From positions 1 to 11,259 of the forward strand of contig CAZBXI010000044.1 in NCBI GenBank assembly GCA_964496035.1: a stretch of DNA of 11,259 bases, written 5' to 3'. Shown here one piece after another: positions 5,017-11,259 of this stretch. Source of the DNA: EX4484-217-1 sp964496035. Its GTDB lineage: Archaea; Thermoproteota; Thermoprotei_A; EX4484-217-1. Within the stretch, counting starts at the first letter, position 1; every line of letters begins with the position of its first letter. The position numbers were made by a program, and so were the translations under genes. The notes beneath the pieces are model-generated. The model made no database searches and was not told where the DNA came from. It saw only the letters and a list, made by a program, of their open reading frames with translations.

Positions 5017-6153
5017 CTACCATTCTATTTCTAAAGCACCAAATCTACATCTAGTGACACAGACACCGCACCCGAAACATTTATCTTCGTAGAGTATTGC
5101 TTTACCCTTAATAACAATTATTGCATCGTATGGGCAGCTTATTTCACATAGCTTACATCCGGTACATTTTTCAGGATAATATTTCGGCGGTGTAGATACG
5201 TATCTAATATACCTCTTCTTCCATATTCTATGAGTATATCCTCTAAGTTCCTCAATACTGTTAAAACCCATTTTCTCCATAAGGATTTTTAATTGCTTCA
5301 CTATTTTCCCAAATATGCTTGGACCATAAAGTATTGCTGCAGTACATACTTGGATAGCGTTAGCCCCGACCATAATCATTTCCATAGCGTCCCGCCCTGT
5401 AGAAATACCTCCAACACCAAGTATTGGAACATTAGGCATAGCCTTATAAAGGTCGAAAACTATTTTCAAAGCCAAATACTTTAACGCTGTTCCTGAAAGC
5501 CAACCTGTACCGTCAGGGCCACCCATGACTGGAAGTCCTTTAAGTAAATAGTCTGGTAATGGTGTGCTCAGGTCTAGAGCTAGTACTGGTCCAAAAGAGT
5601 TTATAGCGGATATACCGTCGGCTCCAGCTTCGATGGCTTTCTTAGCCCACTCAACATGGTCTATTCCCGGATGGGGGCTTAGCTTAAGAAAAACAGGTTT
5701 ACCTGACTTCTTAGCAGCTCTAACAGCTTCCATCATTGGGGTAGGGTCTTTACCTATGTAATGTACTGAAAGCTCATACGCATCAGCATATTCATCAAAC
5801 ATCTCTATTAGCTTAGATATTTCGTCAGCTCTATAACCTAAGCTAACAATTAAAGGTATACCAGCAGCCTTAGTTACCTCTCTTGCTATTTTAAGCTCCT
5901 TTTCAGCCCAAGCTTCTGGTGGAAGCTCGCTCCAAAGTTCAGTATTTAGGAATCCTCCCTTAACTTCTGCCATGTGAGGTCTAGGTATTAAGGGATCAGC
6001 TGCTTTAACCGAAATTGTTTTAGTAACAATACCTCCCGCACCGCCTTCTACACATCGCTTAATTCTCTCTCCATCTCTAACGGGGGGTCCTGCTGCTGGA
6101 AGTACGGGATTTCTAAATTTTAAGCCAGCAATTTCAACTGTTAAGTCAACCAT
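5017..6153 (-). CDS. Dihydroorotate dehydrogenase-like (PreA-type) flavoprotein with C-terminal 2x[4Fe-4S] ferredoxin domain
   Basis: The 378-residue protein joins an FMN-binding TIM barrel of the DHOD/dihydropyrimidine dehydrogenase family (residues 1-about 315) to a ferredoxin domain. Barrel marks are NPVLPAAGPP (16-24), GGIVTKTI with K45, GGFLNTELWSELP (66-78), FLKLSPHPG (155-163), and GVGGI plus ANAIQVCTA for FMN phosphate. The ferredoxin part has C330, C333, C336, C340 and C359, C362, C365, C369, enough for two [4Fe-4S] clusters. The layout resembles PreA, which reduces pyrimidines. The segment that normally carries the catalytic cysteine (SCP motif) reads LSVHYIG here, so the substrate is probably different. 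ATG 6153 is chosen because GAGGTG lies 7 bases upstream; ATG 6168 would overlap that site. It is divergent from the molybdenum hydroxylase operon. Confidence 0.85.
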   Translation of the reverse strand: MVDLTVEIAGLKFRNPVLPAAGPPVRDGERIKRCVEGGAGGIVTKTISVKAADPLIPRPHMAEVKGGFLNTELWSELPPEAWAEKELKIAREVTKAAGIPLIVSLGYRADEISKLIEMFDEYADAYELSVHYIGKDPTPMMEAVRAAKKSGKPVFLKLSPHPGIDHVEWAKKAIEAGADGISAINSFGPVLALDLSTPLPDYLLKGLPVMGGPDGTGWLSGTALKYLALKIVFDLYKAMPNVPILGVGGISTGRDAMEMIMVGANAIQVCTAAILYGPSIFGKIVKQLKILMEKMGFNSIEELRGYTHRIWKKRYIRYVSTPPKYYPEKCTGCKLCEISCPYDAIIVIKGKAILYEDKCFGCGVCVTRCRFGALEIEW

Positions 6154-6453
6154 TATAGAACACCTCATCTACACATAGTACTTTAAAACTTATAGTATTT
6201 TTCTCTTACAAGCCCATAGGTTTACGTAAGGGGCAAGTTGCTACCAATTCCACGTTTAAATAGCCAATATATATTGCATTAGAGGAAACACTCTTTGATA
6301 AGGAAAATGCTCATTTAAACATCTCCTTACCTGCATTCCCTACGGTTTTACTTTATCCTTCATAGAAATTCTTAAATTTAAAGATACATCATTAAATTAA
6401 CGGTAAAAACTAATTGTCTTCTAGGAGGTTGATGTACTATACCAAGGTTTAAT
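6154..6453. promoter_or_regulatory. Divergent control region between the PreA-like gene and the molybdenum hydroxylase operon
   Basis: No gene is seen here. On the minus side, CACCTC at 6161-6166 is the Shine-Dalgarno site for ATG 6153, and a TATA-like TACTATAAG lies at about 6188-6196. On the plus side, AAATTTAAAG (6374-6383) is a TATA candidate with a predicted transcript start near 6404, followed by GGAGG at 6424-6428. Between them, CAATATATATTG at 6265-6276 is a perfect 12-bp palindrome and could be a shared operator. Confidence 0.45.
6424..6452 (+). promoter_or_regulatory. Ribosome-binding site and mini-ORF ahead of the FAD subunit
   Basis: GGAGG (6424-6428) is followed after three bases by ATG 6432, which opens a six-codon frame (MYYTKV) ending in TAA 6450-6452, one base before GTG 6454. 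This could be a leader peptide with reinitiation at the GTG, a slipped start of the FAD subunit, or an accident next to an ATA start at 6439. Confidence 0.4.
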
Positions 6454-7320
6454 GTGTATATTCCAAAAAACTTGAATGATGCATTAGAGTATCTTGATAA
6501 ACATGCACCAGACGCTATACCCTTAGCTGGTGGAACAGATTTGCTAATTCAAATAAGAGAAGGCAAAGTAAAGCCAAAAGTTCTAGTAGATCTTTCAGGA
6601 CTTAAAAGCGAACTAGCCTATATTAAGAAAGTGAACGGCAATATCATTATAGGAGCCTTAACAACCCCTAATGACCTAACAAAAACGTTTCTACATAAGG
6701 ATCCCAAGTACTTGGGGTTCTTAGATGTTTATAAGAGGTTTGCATCACCTATCCTAAGATCCTTAGCAACTATAGGAGGTAATATTGGTGTTGCTGTTTC
6801 AGCATCAGATTACCTGACGCTATTGCTAACATTGAATGCTAAAGTTAAGCTTGTAAGCGTTGAAGGAGAAAGAACGGTTCCATTAGGGGAGCTGGTTGTC
6901 GAGAAAAGAACATTAGCTAAAGACCCTAACGAGCTAATACGTGAAATAATATTCCCAGAGCTTCCTGAAAACTATTCAACAGCCTTTATGAAGTTAGATA
7001 GGAGAGAAATCATAGTAACAGGCTATGTAACCGTAGCTACATGTTTGCAGCTAAAAGATGGAAAAATTGCTGATGTAAGAATAGCATTTGATAGGGTGAA
7101 TAAGCGTATTCCAGGTAGAGCTAGGAAAACAGAAGAGTTTCTTAAAGGTAAGGAGTTCAGCTTAGAGGTTATAAGGCAAGCGTACAATGAGGTTCTTCCA
7201 ACGGAAATGGTTAGGAAAAGCGATTTCAGAGCTTCAGGAGAATATAGAATGGACCTTTCTAAAGTTTTGATGAAGAGGGTTCTTTTGAGAGCCAAATCAC
7301 GTATTGAAAAAGGTGCTTAA
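6439..7320 (+). CDS. Molybdenum hydroxylase FAD-binding (medium, CoxM/CutM-type) subunit
   Basis: This subunit carries FAD and passes electrons from the Fe-S subunit to the final acceptor. AGGTDLL (25-31 counted from GTG 6454) and LATIGGNIG (104-112) are the two classic FAD motifs; the C-terminal half matches the CO dehydrogenase flavoprotein C-terminal domain. Length (288-293) is normal. The start is a puzzle: the first in-frame conventional start is GTG 6454, but GGAGG at 6424-6428 is 25 bases before it, and the codons just upstream read IPRFN, matching the usual family N-terminus. ATA 6439, 10 bases after GGAGG, would include PRFN and is given here as the start. It opens the M-S-L operon and ends two bases before the small-subunit gene. 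Confidence 0.85.
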   Translation: MPRFNVYIPKNLNDALEYLDKHAPDAIPLAGGTDLLIQIREGKVKPKVLVDLSGLKSELAYIKKVNGNIIIGALTTPNDLTKTFLHKDPKYLGFLDVYKRFASPILRSLATIGGNIGVAVSASDYLTLLLTLNAKVKLVSVEGERTVPLGELVVEKRTLAKDPNELIREIIFPELPENYSTAFMKLDRREIIVTGYVTVATCLQLKDGKIADVRIAFDRVNKRIPGRARKTEEFLKGKEFSLEVIRQAYNEVLPTEMVRKSDFRASGEYRMDLSKVLMKRVLLRAKSRIEKGA

Positions 7321-7322
7321 TT

Positions 7323-7832
7323 ATGGAAGAATATCCTGATATAGAAATAACATTAAACGTTAATGGTAAAGATTACACAGTCAAGGTTAAGCCTTACGAG
7401 AGACTAATCGATGTTCTAAGGTATAAGCTTGGATTTACAAGTGTTAAGGAGGGTTGTGGTAGAGGAGAATGTGGAACATGCGCTGTTATAATGGACGGCG
7501 AACTTGTAGCTTCATGCATGGTTCTCGCTGTTCAAGCTAGAGGTAAGAAAATACTTACACTGGAGGGACTAGCTCCTCCGGGTAAGCTCCATGCAATACA
7601 GAAGGCTTTGCTAGACACATTTGCTATGCAATGCGGTTTCTGCTTCCCAGGAGTAATTATGGCTATGAAGCATTTGCTAGATAAGAATCCTAACCCAACA
7701 GAAGAGGAAATTAAGGAAGCACTTAGCGGTAACTTATGTAGATGCGGTAGCTACTTAAGGTTCATTAAGGCTGCTAAGCTTGCAGCAGAATATATTCGAA
7801 AAGGTCAAGTTTATTTCGAATTTAAGGGGTGA
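7323..7832 (+). CDS. Molybdenum hydroxylase [2Fe-2S] (small, CoxS/CutS-type) subunit
   Basis: This 169-residue protein carries the two [2Fe-2S] clusters that relay electrons from the molybdenum centre to FAD. The plant-ferredoxin-like N-terminal domain has C45, C50, C53 and C65 in CGRGECGTC...C. The helical C-terminal domain has C104, C107, C139 and C141 in QCGFC...CRC and sits near the molybdopterin; Q103 is the residue that in relatives contacts the cytosine dinucleotide. All eight cluster ligands are present and length is typical. The gene follows the FAD subunit after 2 bp and precedes the large subunit after 7 bp, so the three are co-translated. There is no signal peptide, so the complex is cytoplasmic. 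Confidence 0.95.
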   Translation: MEEYPDIEITLNVNGKDYTVKVKPYERLIDVLRYKLGFTSVKEGCGRGECGTCAVIMDGELVASCMVLAVQARGKKILTLEGLAPPGKLHAIQKALLDTFAMQCGFCFPGVIMAMKHLLDKNPNPTEEEIKEALSGNLCRCGSYLRFIKAAKLAAEYIRKGQVYFEFKG

Positions 7833-7839
7833 TTAGGTT

Positions 7840-10218
7840 ATGGCTCTTCCCACAGCAGAATATGTTAAAATAGTTGAAGAGCTTTTCGAGAAGGTAAGGA
7901 AGTTCACTTATGTTGGAAAACACATGCAAAGATGGGATGCTGTAGAGAAGATATTGGGTAAGGCAAGGTTTACAGCAGACTACGCTAACCTATATAAGAA
8001 CTTAGTATATGTTTACTCGGTTAGAACGAAATACGCTCATGCAAGAATAAGGAAAATTGATGTTTCCGAAGCAGAAAAAGTTCCAGGAGTGCTTAAAGTT
8101 ATAACTCATAAGGATATTCCAGGAGTAAACGATGTAGGATACGTTATTCCGGATCAGCCTCTTTTAGCGTACAATAAGGTAAGATATATTGGAGACATAA
8201 TAGCTTTAATAGTTGCCGAAGACCCCTACATTGCAGAGGAAGCTGCGGAAAAAGTGTATGTTGACTGTGAGCCATTACCCGTAATTCTAGATCCTCTTGA
8301 AATAGTTGACCCTGTAACTCTTGAAGAGAAAAAACATGTCCTAATACATGACGAAAGAGAGTCGGATGTTGTAGCAAGGTATAGGATAAGAACAGGAGAT
8401 GTTAAGAAAGGATTCGAGCAAGCAGAAGTAATTGTTGAGAACGAATATAGAACGCCATACGTTGAACATGCGTATATGGAACCTGAAGCTGCATTAGCTA
8501 TACCTGAACCTGACGGTGGAATAACAGTTATAGCTTCAACCCAATGTCCCTATGAGGCTAGAAGAGCTATAGCCAAAGTTTTAGCAATGCCTTTCAATAA
8601 GATAAGAGTTGCCGTACCACCTTTAGGTGGAGGTTTTGGAGGGAAAGAAGATGTTGCCAACGAGATAGGGACTAAAGCAGCGCTAGCAGCTCTTCTAACG
8701 GGAAGACCTGCAATTGCTGTTCACAAGAGAGAAGAATCCGTTATCGGGCATAGTAAGAGACATCCAGCAATAATGTGGTATAAGCATGGAGCAACGAGAG
8801 ACGGTAAACTAGTAGCTGTTGAAGCAAGAATAATCCTAGACACAGGGGCCTATGCCTCGCTGGGGCCGTTTGTTGCATGGAGAGCTACAGTGCACTCTGT
8901 AGGACCATACAAGGTACCTAATGCTAAAGTAGATACTGTAGCTGTCTATACTAATGGAATTTACGCTGGCGCATTTAGAGGATTCGGTAACCCGCAAATA
9001 CACTTTGCTGTAGAACAGCAAATGGATCTCTTAGCTGAAGAGCTTGGAATGGACCCTGTGGAGTTCAGACTTAAGAACATACTTAGAAACGGCGATAGAA
9101 CAGTTCACGGACAACTATTAGACCACGGTGTAGGATTAGAAGAAGCGCTTATCAAAGCTGCTAAAGCAGCTGACTGGTATCGTAAAAGAGCAGAATATGC
9201 TAAGCAAACTGGAACTATACGTAAAGGTATTGGTGTAGCCCTACTATGGCATGGTAATAGTATTGGAGCTGAAGGAGCTGACTACAGTGCTGTTTCAATA
9301 ATAATTAACAGGGATGGAAGCATAACGTTCAGAACAGGGTTAATAGATATGGGTCAAGGAGCAATACAAGGACTAATAATGTTAGCCGCCGAAGTCCTGG
9401 GGGTACCACCTGAATACTTTAGGGTAGAAATGCCCGATACAGCATCAGTACCTGATGCTGGTCCAACAGTTGCTTCAAGGTCAACAGCTATGGGCGGTAA
9501 TGCGACATTAGTTGCAGCTTACAAGTTAAGGAAGAAGTTAAATGAGGTAGCAGCTGATTTACTAAAGTGCGATCCTGACGATATAGAGATAAGAGGCCCC
9601 GAAGTCTACTGTAGAAGCGATCCTACGAAGAAGATTAGGTGGATAGACCTCGTTGAAGAATGTTTCTGGAGAGGAGTTTCACTACAAGAATACGGCTACT
9701 ACAGAGCGCCTAAGGCTAAATGGGAAGACGAAACAGGTCATGGAGAACCCTACTTCACATACACTTTCGGAGCAATAATAGCCGAAGTAACTGTAGATAT
9801 GGAAACAGGTAAAACATATGTTGAGAGAATGGTAACAGCATACGACATTGGAAGGGTAGTTAATAGAGTAGGCGCAGAACTGCATGCTGAAGGAGGAGCA
9901 ATACAGGGACTAGGCTATGCACTAATGGAGGAATTAGTTCACAGTCCGGAAGGTAAGGTTTGGAACCCCAACCTTTACGCATACTACATACCAACAATCC
10001 TAGATATACCTAAAGAGATAATACCAGTATTTGTAGAAGCAGGGTATATTAGAGGACCGTTTGGAGCGAAAGGTTTAGGAGAACCTTCGATAAACGGTAT
10101 TGCACCAGCAATAGCAAATGCTATAGCGAACGCTGTAGGTGTGAGAATAAAGAGCTTACCAATAACCCCAGAAAAAGTATATTTGGAGCTTAAGAGAAAA
10201 GGGTTAATTAAACTCTAA
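7840..10218 (+). CDS. Molybdenum hydroxylase molybdopterin-binding (large, xanthine dehydrogenase/aldehyde oxidase family) subunit
   Basis: The 792-residue catalytic subunit hydroxylates its substrate using water at a Mo=O/S centre. Domains in order are the a/b hammerhead (about 30-150) and the molybdopterin-binding domains (about 170-780). Motifs are EHAYMEPEAALA (209-220), GGGFGGK (263-269), GAFRGFGNPQ (377-386), MGQG (504-507), and KGLGEP with the catalytic glutamate E748. The loop is AFRGFG-type and not the VAYRCSFR of form I CO dehydrogenase, so CO is unlikely. E209 and R348 (in WRATVH) fall, by eye, where xanthine dehydrogenase has Glu802 and Arg880; this hints at a purine or similar heterocycle but also occurs in related enzymes. 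About 24 extra N-terminal residues precede the usual start of the family. No maturation factor gene is in view. Confidence 0.92.
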   Translation: MALPTAEYVKIVEELFEKVRKFTYVGKHMQRWDAVEKILGKARFTADYANLYKNLVYVYSVRTKYAHARIRKIDVSEAEKVPGVLKVITHKDIPGVNDVGYVIPDQPLLAYNKVRYIGDIIALIVAEDPYIAEEAAEKVYVDCEPLPVILDPLEIVDPVTLEEKKHVLIHDERESDVVARYRIRTGDVKKGFEQAEVIVENEYRTPYVEHAYMEPEAALAIPEPDGGITVIASTQCPYEARRAIAKVLAMPFNKIRVAVPPLGGGFGGKEDVANEIGTKAALAALLTGRPAIAVHKREESVIGHSKRHPAIMWYKHGATRDGKLVAVEARIILDTGAYASLGPFVAWRATVHSVGPYKVPNAKVDTVAVYTNGIYAGAFRGFGNPQIHFAVEQQMDLLAEELGMDPVEFRLKNILRNGDRTVHGQLLDHGVGLEEALIKAAKAADWYRKRAEYAKQTGTIRKGIGVALLWHGNSIGAEGADYSAVSIIINRDGSITFRTGLIDMGQGAIQGLIMLAAEVLGVPPEYFRVEMPDTASVPDAGPTVASRSTAMGGNATLVAAYKLRKKLNEVAADLLKCDPDDIEIRGPEVYCRSDPTKKIRWIDLVEECFWRGVSLQEYGYYRAPKAKWEDETGHGEPYFTYTFGAIIAEVTVDMETGKTYVERMVTAYDIGRVVNRVGAELHAEGGAIQGLGYALMEELVHSPEGKVWNPNLYAYYIPTILDIPKEIIPVFVEAGYIRGPFGAKGLGEPSINGIAPAIANAIANAVGVRIKSLPITPEKVYLELKRKGLIKL
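9440..9460. repeat. 9-bp perfect inverted repeat inside the large-subunit gene
   Basis: CAGCATCAG (9440-9448) and CTGATGCTG (9452-9460) flank the 3-base loop TAC. It encodes the segment around ASVPDAG. One such repeat per window this size is not far from chance. Confidence 0.45.
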
Positions 10219-10224
10219 TTTTTT
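10219..10224 (+). terminator. T-tract directly after the hydroxylase operon
   Basis: Six T residues follow the TAA of the large-subunit gene immediately and overlap the last base of the convergent gene's stop codon. Archaeal RNA polymerase often ends at short T-runs without a hairpin, so this is a plausible terminator. Confidence 0.35.
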
Positions 10225-11243
10225 CAATCTACTCTAGCCAGTTCAAGCATTCTTCTATGTTCTTCAGTAGTCCATCTTCTTTTCAGAAATAGTCTTGTGC
10301 TAAAGTATCTTGCAGCGTAATCTGGAAGTATCGTTACTACAGCATCTCCCTCTTTAAGCTTATACTTCTCACCAATCTTAATAGCTGCAGCAACATTTGC
10401 TCCAGATGATATGCCTAGTGGCAATCCTTCCTTTCTAGCTATAAGTCTAGCCATTTCTATTGCTTCATCACTACTTACAACAACCCAGTCATCAAAATAT
10501 TTTCTGTATCTAGCTATTATGTCAGGGACAAATCCGTCGCCAATACCTTCAATTTCATGTCTTCCCCACTTACCCCATTTACCTGTCTTAAACCATCCCT
10601 CAGCTATAGGGCATTCTGCAGGTTCCATACCTACAACAATAATGTTTGGATTAGCCTCTTTAAGCCTCTTAGCAACACCAGCAAGAGTCCCTCCAGAACC
10701 AACACCAGCAACAAAAGCCTTTATTTTATCCTTGCCTAGTTGTTCAAGAATTTCTTTACCTGTTGTCTCATAGTGCGCCTTAACGTTAGCTTCATCACTC
10801 CACTGATCTAATGCCACATATTTGTCAGGATGCTTTCTTTCAAGTTCTTTAGCATAGTTTAAAGCTCCCATAGCGTCGCTTTCTCCGCCAGGCGTGTGTA
10901 TAAGTTCCGCTCCAAAAAGCAAGTCTAGAAGTTTTCTCTCATAGCTCATTTCTTCAGGCATCACTATCAACACTTTGTATCCAAAATAGGCTCCCCAAGC
11001 TGCGAAAGATATCCCTGTATTTCCAGTAGTTGGTATTACTATAGTCATTCCAGGTTTTAGTCTTCCTTGCTTCTCAGCTTCCTTAATCATATATAGCGCC
11101 ATTCTATCCTTGACGCTACCTGTTGGATTTAAGAACTCACACTTACCCCATATTTCAAATGGATAGTCCTTATCTATTCTCGATAGTCTAACTATTGGTG
11201 TATTACCTATTAACTCAACAGAGCTATGAGCTACACGTAACAT
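10224..11243 (-). CDS. cysK: Cysteine synthase family PLP enzyme
   Basis: The 339-residue protein is a fold-type II pyridoxal-phosphate enzyme that makes cysteine from an activated serine (O-acetylserine or O-phosphoserine) and sulfide. Motifs are LIGNTPIVRL near the N-terminus, NPTGSVKDR with PLP lysine K45, PTTGNTG (71-77) for substrate carboxylate, GVGSGGT (180-186) for PLP phosphate, HEIEGIGDGFVP (229-240) and GISSGAN (277-283). No regulatory CBS domain is attached. In archaea O-phosphoserine or cystathionine-type substrates are possible and cannot be separated by eye. ATG 11243 is chosen because AGGTGG lies 5 bases upstream (11249-11254); GTG 11252 would overlap that site. It ends 5 bp from the hydroxylase operon, tail to tail. 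Confidence 0.9.
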   Translation of the reverse strand: MLRVAHSSVELIGNTPIVRLSRIDKDYPFEIWGKCEFLNPTGSVKDRMALYMIKEAEKQGRLKPGMTIVIPTTGNTGISFAAWGAYFGYKVLIVMPEEMSYERKLLDLLFGAELIHTPGGESDAMGALNYAKELERKHPDKYVALDQWSDEANVKAHYETTGKEILEQLGKDKIKAFVAGVGSGGTLAGVAKRLKEANPNIIVVGMEPAECPIAEGWFKTGKWGKWGRHEIEGIGDGFVPDIIARYRKYFDDWVVVSSDEAIEMARLIARKEGLPLGISSGANVAAAIKIGEKYKLKEGDAVVTILPDYAARYFSTRLFLKRRWTTEEHRRMLELARVD

Positions 11244-11248
11244 ACTAA

Positions 11249-11254
11249 CCACCT
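11249..11254 (-). promoter_or_regulatory. Shine-Dalgarno site of the cysteine synthase gene
   Basis: Read on the minus strand this is AGGTGG, five bases before ATG 11243. It fixes the start; the promoter lies beyond the right edge. Confidence 0.55.
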
Positions 11255-11259
11255 ATAGA

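Noticed and set aside
8144..8377. Minus-strand open frame inside the large-subunit gene
   Set aside because: Lies wholly antisense to a strongly conserved catalytic subunit and has low-complexity Leu/Gln/His composition.
9440..9460. Hairpin in the large-subunit gene as a regulatory element
   Set aside because: Nine-base arms are close to chance expectation in a window of this length, so it is listed only as a repeat.
7840..10218. Aerobic carbon monoxide dehydrogenase large subunit
   Set aside because: The form I loop VAYRCSFR is absent; the loop reads GAFRGFGNPQ, so CO is not supported as substrate.
10411..10773. Plus-strand 120-codon open frame in the cysteine synthase gene
   Set aside because: Fully antisense to a gene with intact PLP motifs; Ser/Pro/Leu-rich shadow with no ribosome site.
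1..11259. tRNA, rRNA, CRISPR array, C/D box RNA or insertion sequence
   Set aside because: No regularly spaced repeats, cloverleaf-like segments, transposase motifs or terminal repeats were seen; TGATGA-like boxes occur only inside coding genes.

Overview
The window looks like a stretch of chromosome from an AT-rich hyperthermophilic archaeon, most likely a crenarchaeote (Thermoproteota). The evidence is a single-chain phosphoglucose/phosphomannose isomerase of archaeal type, a Tfx-type archaeal regulator, a VapBC pair, arginine codons dominated by AGA/AGG and isoleucine by ATA, GTG/TTG starts, archaeal TATA-like boxes close to start codons, and very tight packing with overlapping convergent genes. 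Genus cannot be fixed from the sequence alone.

Layout. Positions 1-359 (-) hold the front part of a ribbon-helix-helix (RHH) protein that runs off the left edge. It is divergent from a BtpA-family TIM-barrel protein (589-1464, +). A vapBC toxin-antitoxin operon follows (1527-2293, +) behind a 16-bp palindrome that overlaps its promoter. It converges with, and overlaps by 11 bp, the bifunctional phosphoglucose/phosphomannose isomerase (2283-3275, -). A divergent two-gene unit (3418-4399, +) encodes an unrecognised 74-residue protein and a DUF4213/DUF364 protein. It converges on a Tfx-type regulator (4396-4818, -), which lies downstream of a flavin/iron-sulfur dihydroorotate-dehydrogenase-like protein with two C-terminal [4Fe-4S] motifs (5017-6153, -).

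A 300-bp divergent control region (6154-6453) then separates this protein from a three-gene molybdenum hydroxylase operon of the xanthine dehydrogenase/aldehyde oxidase superfamily: FAD subunit, [2Fe-2S] subunit and molybdopterin subunit (about 6439-10218, +). The window closes with a convergent cysteine synthase-family gene (10224-11243, -).

How the parts may work together (inference). The centre of the window, from about 3.4 to 10.2 kb, can be read as one molybdenum-enzyme neighbourhood: the hydroxylase, a divergent Fe-S flavoprotein that could exchange electrons with it or act on the same heterocyclic substrate, a Tfx-type regulator (the founding Tfx binds near a molybdenum formylmethanofuran dehydrogenase operon in a methanogen) and a DUF364 protein (a family proposed to chelate metal). 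The hydroxylase is not a CO dehydrogenase by its active-site loop; some positions look purine-hydroxylase-like, but the substrate is unproven.

The most notable oddities are: the FAD subunit has no conventional start codon at the expected place; the dihydroorotate-dehydrogenase-like protein lacks the usual catalytic cysteine; a perfect 11-bp-stem hairpin lies inside the DUF364 gene; the Tfx frame stays open for 39 codons upstream of its start with no ATG, GTG or TTG; and RHH-type operators coincide with promoters at two places.
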